Assembly: GCF_001431415.1 (NCBI RefSeq)
Contig: NZ_LDJI01000019.1
Coordinates: forward strand, 1-64,000
Length of the DNA: 64,000 bases
Direction of reading: 5' to 3'
Origin: Stenotrophomonas humi
Lineage (GTDB): Bacteria; Pseudomonadota; Gammaproteobacteria; Xanthomonadales; Xanthomonadaceae
The notes under the pieces are model-generated. The model worked only from the letters and a program-made list of their open reading frames with translations, was not told where the DNA came from and made no database searches. Of this stretch, positions 57,920-64,000 are shown piece after piece. Both the position numbers and the translations under genes were made by a program. Numbering within the stretch: position 1 is the stretch's first letter; every line of letters begins with the position of its first letter.

Positions 57920-57945
57920 CCCCGCATCCTGATCCGGGTGCGGGG
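57920..57945 (-). promoter_or_regulatory. Hairpin between the thr leader peptide and thrA (candidate attenuator)
   Basis: On the minus strand, CCCCGCACCCGGATCAGGAT then GCGGGG forms a stem with a 7-bp GC-rich base, 17 bases after the leader-peptide stop. It is followed by GAACTCC rather than a T-run, so if it terminates, it does so weakly or with help. Confidence 0.5.
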
Positions 57946-57961
57946 CCGTTGTTTTCGGAAA

Positions 57962-58096
57962 TTACGCGAAGACGACGGGCCGCACCAGGCGAGTGGTGGC
58001 GGTAATGGTGGTAATGGAAGTGGCCGAACCGGACGCGCGACCCTGCTCACCCGGAACGGGCGACAGGTACTTGGGGCGGGACGGGTTGGCACTCAT
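57962..58096 (-). CDS. thrL: thr operon leader peptide
   Basis: A 44-codon open frame from the ATG at 58094-58096 to the TAA at 57962-57964, 89 bases upstream of thrA. Residues 26-35 are TSITTITATT, with six Thr and two Ile in ten residues, followed by RLVRPVVFA. Thr and Ile are the amino acids sensed by the E. coli thr attenuator. A GC-rich hairpin lies just downstream. This composition, position and strand make a transcription-attenuation leader the best reading. No ribosome binding site stands out upstream. The gene is far shorter than usual annotation cutoffs. Confidence 0.8.
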   Translation of the reverse strand: MSANPSRPKYLSPVPGEQGRASGSATSITTITATTRLVRPVVFA

Positions 58097-58106
58097 GCGA
58101 ACTAGA

Positions 58107-58133
58107 GGACTACAGCGGAGATCCGGCTGTCAA
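58107..58133 (-). promoter_or_regulatory. Candidate thr operon promoter
   Basis: On the minus strand a consensus -35 TTGACA (58128-58133) lies about 30 bases before the leader-peptide ATG. The best -10 is the weak TAGTCC at 58107-58112 with a short 15-bp spacer. Confidence 0.4.
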
Positions 58134-58360
58134 GTGTTGCACTGCAAAATGCCATAGAAGCAGAACGTCGTCGAAGCTGTGCTTAAAAGTTGCAATTGTC
58201 ATCAAACGCAAACGTCGCGTATTTAACCCGCAAGCATCGGCCATCGCCCGGCCGAACGCTGGCGGAGCGGTTTGACTGACACCCTTGATGCCCTCTTGCC
58301 TCGATCACTCCGAAAGGAACCGCGGCAGACAACTTTCACTACGGAATGCGCGGATGAAGT

Positions 58361-59305
58361 TCACGCGGGACCGACAACCGGCGGCGGCGAGCGATGCGCC
58401 GCGGCACTCCAGACCACCCCTGCCACCAAGCAGGCGGCGGCAAGCATCTCTGCCGGTACCGGCCAACGCTGCTGCCACAGAAAGCCGTACACCAGGCCGA
58501 ACAAGGTCTCGAACACGATCATCTGCCCGCCCAAGGTCAACGGCAGGGCGCGGCTGGCGCGATTCCAGCAGGCATTGCCGAGGATCGAAGCGAACACCGC
58601 TACTGCTGCGGCCATGGCCCAGAAACCAGCCCACTCACCGCTTGAATGCACCGTGGCATCGCCCAGAAACGCCACCGGCGCCAGCAGCAACGCCAAACCA
58701 CCGGTGGCCACACCGGTCAACAACGACCAGTCATGCCCTGACACGCTCGGCACCCGCGCCAACCAGCGGGTATTGCCGACCGAATACGCCGTCCATGACA
58801 GCAGCGCGCCAACGCCGCACAGCAGGCCGATCAGGCGTTGTGTCGCATTGGTCTGCACATGTGCCGAGTTCATCGCCTCGTGCCCCATCAGCACGACACC
58901 GGCCACGCACAAGGCCAACGCCGGCGCCAGCCGTGACAACGGCAACGCTCCCGGCTCACGCGAGCCGACCACTGCGACCAGCACCGGCACCATGCCCACG
59001 ATCAAGGCTGCCGATGCCCCACCGCTCCATTGCACTGAAATCGACAGCAGCACGAAGTACACCAGGTTGCCCAACAGGCTCAGCCAGGTCAGCGCCGTCC
59101 ATTCGACCTTGCCAATGGTCTCGCGCAGTGCGGGCCATCGAGGCACCAGCAACACGATGGCGACAAGGCCATAGACAAGGTAGCGCGCGGCGGCAAGCTG
59201 CAGCGGTGAGAAACCGGACAGCACGGCCGGCGCAAGAAACACCAGTCCCCACAACGCGCCGGAAGCCACGCCGTTGGCGATGCCGACGCCCATTGAACGA
59301 TTCAT
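58361..59305 (-). CDS. EamA/DMT-family transporter
   Basis: A 314-aa inner-membrane protein with about ten membrane helices in two EamA repeats (about 8-145 and 160-300): GIANGVASGALWGLVFLAPA, LAAARYLVYGLVAIVLL, LIGLLCGVGALLSWTAYSVG, ACLVAGVVWSAAA. Family members export amino acids or other small metabolites. The substrate is not visible. It lies downstream of an AraC-family regulator on the same strand with a 32-base gap, so that regulator may control it. Confidence 0.88.
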   Translation of the reverse strand: MNRSMGVGIANGVASGALWGLVFLAPAVLSGFSPLQLAAARYLVYGLVAIVLLVPRWPALRETIGKVEWTALTWLSLLGNLVYFVLLSISVQWSGGASAALIVGMVPVLVAVVGSREPGALPLSRLAPALALCVAGVVLMGHEAMNSAHVQTNATQRLIGLLCGVGALLSWTAYSVGNTRWLARVPSVSGHDWSLLTGVATGGLALLLAPVAFLGDATVHSSGEWAGFWAMAAAVAVFASILGNACWNRASRALPLTLGGQMIVFETLFGLVYGFLWQQRWPVPAEMLAAACLVAGVVWSAAAHRSPPPVVGPA

Positions 59306-59337
59306 CTCAGGTCACGCATCTGACTGGGCCGCGCAGT

Positions 59338-60084
59338 CTAGGCGGTGCCCGGCAACGTGTCTTGACCGAAGCTACTGCCCGCTTCACGCCATTGACGCGG
59401 GGTCAGCCCGCTTTCCCGGCGCAATGCGCGGCTCAGCGCGCTCTGCTCGGAATAACCGGCGCGTTGCGCGATAGCGCTGATGGGTGCCTGTCCACTCACC
59501 AATTGCTGTTTGGCCCAACGCAACCGCGCCGCACTCACCCAGGCTTGCGGCGACAGGGCAAATTCATGGGCAAACAACGCATGCAGGCGGCTGCCACTGA
59601 CACCGACCTCAGCGGCCATCCGCGCCACCGACCACTCACTTCCAGGCGACTTCGCAATGGACATGCACAAGGCCTGCAACCGTGCACCACTTCCGTCGCG
59701 GCCGAAATAATGCAGCAGTTGCGGCAGTGGATCGTTGTCCGTTCCGTCGGCCTGGATCCTCTGCAACTGCTGGCGAATGCCCTTGGGCAAGGCCAGCCAG
59801 CGTTGCCGATACAGATGCTCAAGCGTGTCGTCGTCGAGCACGCCCGCATGGCAATCGATGATCAGGCAGCAGTTGTCTCCCTGCGCTTCCATGTCATGCG
59901 TCTCGCGCGGGGCAACGAAAGCCCCCTGCAGCAGATCCACACGGCCACCATATCCCCCCACTTCCAACTGCAGATCACCACGGATGGGCAGCACCCATTG
60001 CGCGTAGTCATGACATTCCAGACCGGTGGGTCGGAGATACCGTCGCAGATGGCGGGCAGTGGTTGGCATCGAGGCAGTCTGCAT
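59338..60084 (-). CDS. AraC-family transcriptional regulator
   Basis: A 248-aa regulator. The N-terminal cupin-like effector domain (about 10-130, LPIRGDLQLEVGGYGGRVDL, FVAPRETHDMEAQGDNCCLI) is followed by two helix-turn-helix motifs (about 150-245, MAAEVGVSGSRLHALFAHEF, AIAQRAGYSEQSALSRALRR, ESGLTPRQWRE). The start could be 60084 or the ATG at 60069; neither has a good ribosome binding site. It directly precedes the EamA transporter gene, its likely target. Confidence 0.85.
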   Translation of the reverse strand: MQTASMPTTARHLRRYLRPTGLECHDYAQWVLPIRGDLQLEVGGYGGRVDLLQGAFVAPRETHDMEAQGDNCCLIIDCHAGVLDDDTLEHLYRQRWLALPKGIRQQLQRIQADGTDNDPLPQLLHYFGRDGSGARLQALCMSIAKSPGSEWSVARMAAEVGVSGSRLHALFAHEFALSPQAWVSAARLRWAKQQLVSGQAPISAIAQRAGYSEQSALSRALRRESGLTPRQWREAGSSFGQDTLPGTA

Positions 60085-60212
60085 GCGCAACGACCCGCCT
60101 AGCAACGTGGCATCGGAGCGGAATCAGAAGGAGCAAGCCGTTCAAGGCGGTTCTCAAACGCGTCGGGGACGTCGGCAACGGCGCCAAGCCTCCCGCAGGG
60201 CACCGCGCAGCG

Positions 60213-60289
60213 TGGTGACCCCGGCCCGATTCGAACGGGCGACCTGTCCCTTAGGAGGGGACCGCTCTATCCAGCTGAGCTACGGGGCC
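60213..60289 (-). tRNA. tRNA-Arg (CCT)
   Basis: A 77-nt cloverleaf on the minus strand begins GGCCCCGTAGCTCAGCTGGA. The anticodon stem GTCCC/GGGAC encloses CTCCTAA (anticodon CCT), the T-arm is GCCCGTTCGAATCGGGC, and CCA is encoded. It sits next to the decayed polysaccharide cluster. Confidence 0.97.
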
Positions 60290-60647
60290 TAAATGCGGTG
60301 GCAAGAGTACAGGCAACGGCTTGTTCGGGCCAGCCTCAGGCGCTTTGCTCGGCCCAGGAAATACGTTGTCGGCGTGATCTAACCGCATGTATTCGAGCAC
60401 CCAAGGCCGGAGCACCGGTTCTGCATCCGTGTCCATGGCTCCGCCGATCACCACCGCATCAATCACACCGGAATGCGTGCTTCTCATCTCAAGCGGAGGA
60501 CGCCATCGGCTTGATTGAGAGCCGGTACCCGCACTCACACCCCTCTTCAAACCACTCACCACTTCCCCTTGTCCGATTGACACAAAATGTGATCAAAAGA
60601 AACAATTCGATAGTTTTCCAATGTAATGGAAGAGGAATCCCACTGAA
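60290..60647. other. Intergenic region upstream of the gfc-like cluster
   Basis: No gene is supported. Near the right end a plus-strand TTGACA at 60577-60582 with an 18-bp spacer to AACAAT (60601-60606) could be the promoter of the polysaccharide export genes. The last 80 bases are clearly more AT-rich than the surroundings, as expected of a promoter region. Confidence 0.45.
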
Positions 60648-61088
60648 ATGAAGAATCTCTCTACTGTGCTGGTACTCATGGGCCTTTCCCTGCCCGTTGT
60701 CGCTCAGGACGCCTCGCCCGCCCCCGGCCTTGGAGCTTCGCGCCCGCTCACAGCCGATGCGGATACCCAGAATCCGTGGGTGGAAGTGCCCATCGAGCAG
60801 GAAAACGCGCCCCAGGATGGCGTCACCCTGGACAACCTGACTCCGGATATCACCACGACGGAAACGGTCACCGCAGAAGGCGTCATCGTTGAGATACCTG
60901 GCGAATTGGCAAGTGAACGCATCGCTGCAGGCGCCCAAGCCGCCCAGGTCGCCGCCACCGGCACCTTGACCACCGCAGCCACCGTGGGCATTGGCTTCGC
61001 CGCTGCCGCAGCGGTTTACAGCGTGGTCGCTGACAACAGCGACAGCAGCAGGTCCACCCCTGCAGGCGGCACCACCGGCACCCACTGA
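60648..61088 (+). CDS. GfcA/YmcD-like small exported protein
   Basis: A 146-aa protein with a signal peptide (1-19, VLVLMGLSLPVVAQ). A low-complexity acidic middle is followed by a Thr/Ala/Gly-rich hydrophobic tail (about 98-146): ATGTLTTAATVGIGFAAAAA, VYSVVADNSDSS and GGTTGTH. This layout matches E. coli GfcA, the first gene of the group-4 capsule operon, a Thr-rich protein with one hydrophobic segment and no known activity. The similarity is of pattern, not strong identity, and is supported by wza and gfcB/gfcC-type genes directly downstream. Confidence 0.6.
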   Translation: MKNLSTVLVLMGLSLPVVAQDASPAPGLGASRPLTADADTQNPWVEVPIEQENAPQDGVTLDNLTPDITTTETVTAEGVIVEIPGELASERIAAGAQAAQVAATGTLTTAATVGIGFAAAAAVYSVVADNSDSSRSTPAGGTTGTH

Positions 61089-61175
61089 TCAATCAAGCCG
61101 TAGTCGCAATGCTGCCCATGTCGGACACCACGTCGGCGTGGGCATCGTTCTGCCCTGATGGCGAGGAACAACCCG

Positions 61176-62285
61176 ATGCATTGTAAACACCTCTCCATCC
61201 TCCTTGTCTCCGCCCTTCTTATGACCGGCTGCCTTTGGGCACCGGGCCAACATATGCGCCATGGCGCGTTGGTGCGCGATGTGCAATCGCGGGGCAACGA
61301 CGACCAGATCGAGTTGATTCCAATCACACTGAAGCTGATCGCGATGGAAAGAGCCGAGCGTGATGCCTTCTCTTTCCCTGTTGCACTTTCCAGCTATCAA
61401 CCCATGCCCTACCGCATCGGTGCCGGCGACATTCTCTACATCACCGTCTGGGACCATCCTGAGCTGACCGTACCCGCAGGACCGCAGCAGCAACTCAATG
61501 CTGCAGGACGCTTGGTGCAATCCGATGGCACGTTGTTCTACCCGTACATCGGCAAGGTTCCTGCCGCGGGCAAAACGCCGGGACAACTGCGCGAGGACAT
61601 CACAGCCAAGCTGGCACGTTACATCGAAGCGCCGCAGGTCGATGTCTCCATGCTTACCTACGCCAGCCAGCGCGTGTGGGTTACCGGTGCCTCCCGCCAG
61701 CCAGCCGCTGTGCCGATTACCGTTACGCCACTGACGCTGGCCGATGCCATCAGCCAATCCGGCCTGGATTCCACGCAGGCGGATCTTTCCGGCATTCGTC
61801 TGACCCGCGATGGCATCACCCACGTCATCGACCTGGATCGCATCAGCCAGGACCGTGTCGGCGCAAACATCTACCTCAAACCCGCCGACCAGATCTACGT
61901 CCCCTACCTTGATCGCAAGGAAGTGTTCGTCGTGGGCGAGGTGGCCCAACCCGGTGCGTTGAATTTCCGCACCGGCAACATTTCACTGAGCCAGGCGCTG
62001 GGACGTGCGCGCGGCCTGTTGCAGACCACGTCCAATGGCAATGCGATCTACGTCATCCGTGGTTCGGGCGATGTGCAACAGGTGCCGGCGCGCGTGTTCC
62101 ATCTGGAAGCCCGCTCGCCGGCGGCTTTCGCGGTGGCCAGCCAGTTTGAACTGCTGCCGGGTGACGTCGTGTTTGTCGGCGCCGCAGGCGTTACCCGCTG
62201 GAGCCGCTTCGTGAATCAGTTGCTGCCGTTCTCGGCGGTCATCAGCAACGCGGCGAGCACCCGCAACGATCTCGATGGCAACTGA
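61176..62285 (+). CDS. wza: Wza/GfcE-type polysaccharide export outer-membrane lipoprotein
   Basis: A 369-aa lipoprotein forming the outer-membrane channel for exported polysaccharide. The start at 61176 has GAGGAA upstream; an in-frame ATG six codons earlier does not. The lipobox is LMTGC (Cys near 18). The Poly_export (PES) domain (about 75-170) has YRIGAGDILYITVWDHPEL and GTLFYPYIGKVPAAGKTPGQ. SLBB domains follow (QRVWVTGASRQPAAVPI, VFVVGEVAQPGALNFRTGNI). The C-terminal segment RWSRFVNQLLPFSAVISNA fits the amphipathic helix that spans the outer membrane in Wza. No wzb/wzc genes lie in the window. Confidence 0.9.
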   Translation: MHCKHLSILLVSALLMTGCLWAPGQHMRHGALVRDVQSRGNDDQIELIPITLKLIAMERAERDAFSFPVALSSYQPMPYRIGAGDILYITVWDHPELTVPAGPQQQLNAAGRLVQSDGTLFYPYIGKVPAAGKTPGQLREDITAKLARYIEAPQVDVSMLTYASQRVWVTGASRQPAAVPITVTPLTLADAISQSGLDSTQADLSGIRLTRDGITHVIDLDRISQDRVGANIYLKPADQIYVPYLDRKEVFVVGEVAQPGALNFRTGNISLSQALGRARGLLQTTSNGNAIYVIRGSGDVQQVPARVFHLEARSPAAFAVASQFELLPGDVVFVGAAGVTRWSRFVNQLLPFSAVISNAASTRNDLDGN

Positions 62286-62297
62286 CGCAGCTGAATG

Positions 62298-62973
62298 ATG
62301 GCAGGAACACACCGATCACTCCGTCGCCGCGCCTTGCCCTTATGTCGCTCCCTGCGATCGCGATAAGCGGCTGCGGGATGATCGGCCAGTCCAGAGTGAA
62401 AGCGGTTCGCTTGGCGATCCAAGGCACGCCGGACGTGCAGGCCACCGCGGAAAAGGTCGCAGCCAATCACTTTCCACAGGTCAAGGTGACCGGTCCGAGC
62501 GGCGGCGCCATCCTGGTGCTTGGCAATCTCGATGAGGGGCGCCAAGCCTGGTACAGCAGCGAACGCAGCATCGTGTTTCTGCGCGATGGTGTCGTGGTTG
62601 CCACCCATGGCGGCAGCCCCGAACTACGGCAGATGGCGATCATCGGCGCCAATCCCTTCCATGACCTGCGCCAGCTCAAGTCGGGCACGCAGGTGGAACG
62701 GCACCATGACGTAATGCCGGTCACCGCTACGGCATGCACGTCACCGGAACATTGCAGTTACAAGGTCGTGAGCTGGTGCAGATTCTGGGACGCACGCGCG
62801 AACTGCTGCATGTGCGCGAAAGGCTGAGCGGCAGTGGCTGGAAGCGCGACAACCACTACTGGGTAGACCCTGCCACCGGCTTCATCTGGAAGAGCCTGCA
62901 GGCCATTGCGCCCGACACCCACCTGGAAATCATCCAGCTCAAACCCTACGCCCCGGATCTCAGATCGCCATGA
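62298..62973 (+). pseudogene. GfcB/YjbF-family lipoprotein, frameshifted
   Basis: The coding sequence is split over two frames. From 62342 the first frame gives a lipobox-like ISGC, then VAANHFPQVKVTGPSGGAIL and QAWYSSERSIVFLRDG. It continues to HHDVMP at about 62719, then goes out of frame. The second frame continues GHRYGMHVTGTLQLQ, then RDNHYWVDPATGFIWKSLQ, to the TGA at 62971-62973. One missing G in the run at 62719-62720 explains the break. The N-terminus is also odd: basic signal-peptide-like codons from the ATG at 62298 (RSLRRRALPL) are in yet another frame. It is either a pseudogene or contains sequencing errors. Its stop overlaps the next ATG. Confidence 0.75.
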
Positions 62974-63407
62974 AGCTGCACCTGCCCGCCATGATGCTTG
63001 GCATGCTGCTGGTCACCTCGGCGCATGCGACCTCACCGATCCACGTCGAAGCCCACGGCAGCGTTCGCCATCCTGGCATGCACACTTTTCCAGCGGATGC
63101 GCGCCTGAGTACCGCAGCACTTGCTGCCCGCCCTGACGATAGCGCCTGCATGCTGGCCGCCGCATTGCTGCGCGCACATGCCATCCCCGCGCAATCCAGA
63201 CTGAAAGCGGGGCTGCTGTTCGACCTTGATTTGCTCGCGGCCCACCCGATTGCGCGCCAATCTCAACTGGAATCCTCTCTATCGCGATGGCGGCGCGCGA
63301 CTTTCGCGTACGCACAGCCTCTATCCGCTTACCGCAGAGCGCGAAAATCTGATCTCGGTGGAAGCTCTCGACGCATGGGAGAGATAGAAGCCACGCAGCA
63401 GACATGA
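62970..63407 (+). pseudogene. GfcC-like capsule protein, truncated
   Basis: The open frame begins with a signal peptide (PAMMLGMLLVTSAHA). A GfcC-type N-terminal domain follows ([35 protein letters not shown]). It then loses any family pattern after about residue 92 and stops at 145 residues, against about 240 for GfcC proteins as I recall them. From about 63250 the +1 frame reads [20 protein letters not shown], then [20 protein letters not shown], to TAG at 63385-63387. That looks like real protein, possibly the end of a GfcD/YjbH-type outer-membrane protein. A deletion joining 5' gfcC to 3' gfcD, or a frameshift, would explain this. Confidence 0.6.
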
Positions 63408-63487
63408 ACTAGCAGCGATTCCAGCGCGCGGGAAACCCCCAAGCAGTGCGACTCCATGGCGAAACCATCTCAACGGAAAACCCATTC

Positions 63488-64000
63488 TCAAACGATGCGT
63501 CGCTGGTGAGCCTGCAGATAGATAAGCAAGGGCATCGCCATCATGAAATGCCGGAAAGCGGAACCGAAGTCAGGCTCGAAAATCGCCTGCGTGATGGTAA
63601 AGGCGAAAACACAGCATGCAGCGATACGCACCCCGCCTGACTGCGCCATCGCCTTGATCATCAGCAAAGTCGCGTAGCATCGGAACAGAACGAACGGCGC
63701 GTACACCGGCGACTTCAGCAGCAGTTCAAGCGGAAAGGCAAGCCGGAACATTGCGCTTACGCGATTGATCGTGAATCCAAGCGCAGAGTAATCACCAAAG
63801 AAATAGCTTATTCGTGTATTCGAAACATCCTCAAGATACTCCGCACGACCGATATCAATCAGTGCACGCGGAATGTAGGGAAATGAGAAGTACACAACCG
63901 CGGCGCCTGCAACCATCGATGCCACCACCTTTCGGCGACTGTCAATTGTGAAAAGTGCTACCAGAAGCACTGCCAGAAAGATCAGGAAATATTGCCGCAC
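63488..64000 (-). CDS. Multi-pass membrane protein, probable polysaccharide polymerase (partial)
   Basis: The C-terminal 170 codons of a protein that enters from the right edge. It has at least five hydrophobic helices: YFLIFLAVLLVALFT, VVASMVAGAAVVYFSFPYI, FRLAFPLELLL, YAPFVLFRCYATLLMIKAM and VRIAACCVFAFTITQAIF. The ending EPDFGSAFRHFMMAMPLLIY is a motif I associate with oligosaccharide repeat-unit polymerases. It runs convergently toward the gfc-like cluster and is more AT-rich than the core genes around it, as is common in surface-polysaccharide loci. The true start lies outside the window, and the family call is tentative. Confidence 0.55.
   Translation of the reverse strand: MRQYFLIFLAVLLVALFTIDSRRKVVASMVAGAAVVYFSFPYIPRALIDIGRAEYLEDVSNTRISYFFGDYSALGFTINRVSAMFRLAFPLELLLKSPVYAPFVLFRCYATLLMIKAMAQSGGVRIAACCVFAFTITQAIFEPDFGSAFRHFMMAMPLLIYLQAHQRRIV

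Noticed and set aside
60577..60596. TTGAC...GATCAA upstream of the gfc-like cluster as an FNR or Clp site
   Set aside because: The two halves do not form the required palindrome (TTGAT-N4-ATCAA or TGTGA-N6-TCACA). Only CACA-AAA-TGTG is symmetrical, in the wrong orientation for CRP-type sites.

Overview
The window looks like chromosomal DNA of a high-GC gammaproteobacterium of the Xanthomonas/Stenotrophomonas family (Lysobacteraceae), most like Stenotrophomonas. This rests on gene content and order (guaB-guaA; ndk-rlmN-pilF-rodZ-yfgM-bamB-der; a TrpR-family gene heading hisGDCBHAFI; thrABC), on protein lengths and on many four-base start/stop overlaps. It is inferred by reading, not by a database search. 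Nearly all of it is ordinary core genome. The two ends are accessory DNA and both show decay.

Left end (1-940): the end of an IS3-family element abuts a truncated Sel1-repeat gene, followed by a tRNA-like 5' half and a bidirectional terminator. From 0.9 to 10.9 kb a minus-strand block encodes a large TonB-dependent receptor with an N-terminal STN signalling domain, an ECF sigma factor, a FecR-type anti-sigma factor, a two-domain periplasmic amidohydrolase, an M20 amidase and a beta-lactamase-fold serine hydrolase. It reads as a self-regulated system for importing and hydrolysing an unknown amide- or peptide-like compound.

11-34 kb: a small lipoprotein, an acyl-CoA dehydrogenase, an HNH nuclease, dxs, a large two-component-propeller/GGDEF sensor, guaA, guaB, folD, a KefB-type antiporter, a rhodanese-MoeB fusion, and the cluster der-bamB-yfgM-rodZ-pilF-rlmN-ndk (minus strand). 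This cluster lacks ispG and hisS, which many gammaproteobacteria carry inside it.

34-39.4 kb: a PsrA-like TetR regulator with a perfect CAAAC-N4-GTTTG operator precedes fadB- and fadA-type beta-oxidation genes. A tandemly duplicated tRNA-Glu/tRNA-Ala array follows. 39.5-42.7 kb holds three exported proteins: a small DUF4124-like protein, a C13 (legumain-like) peptidase and a calcineurin-like phosphoesterase.

42.9-52.8 kb is the complete histidine operon, led by a TrpR/YerC-family gene with a TrpR-like operator over its own promoter, then hisS and a divergent Fnr-type regulator with an N-terminal cysteine cluster. 53-58.1 kb is thrABC, preceded by a 44-codon leader peptide rich in Thr and Ile, which indicates attenuation. 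An EamA transporter, an AraC regulator and tRNA-Arg(CCT) follow.

Right end (60.6-64 kb): a group-4-capsule-like (gfc/yjb) export cluster. gfcA and wza look intact, gfcB carries a frameshift, and gfcC is truncated and apparently fused to part of another gene. A convergent membrane protein, probably a polysaccharide polymerase, runs off the window.
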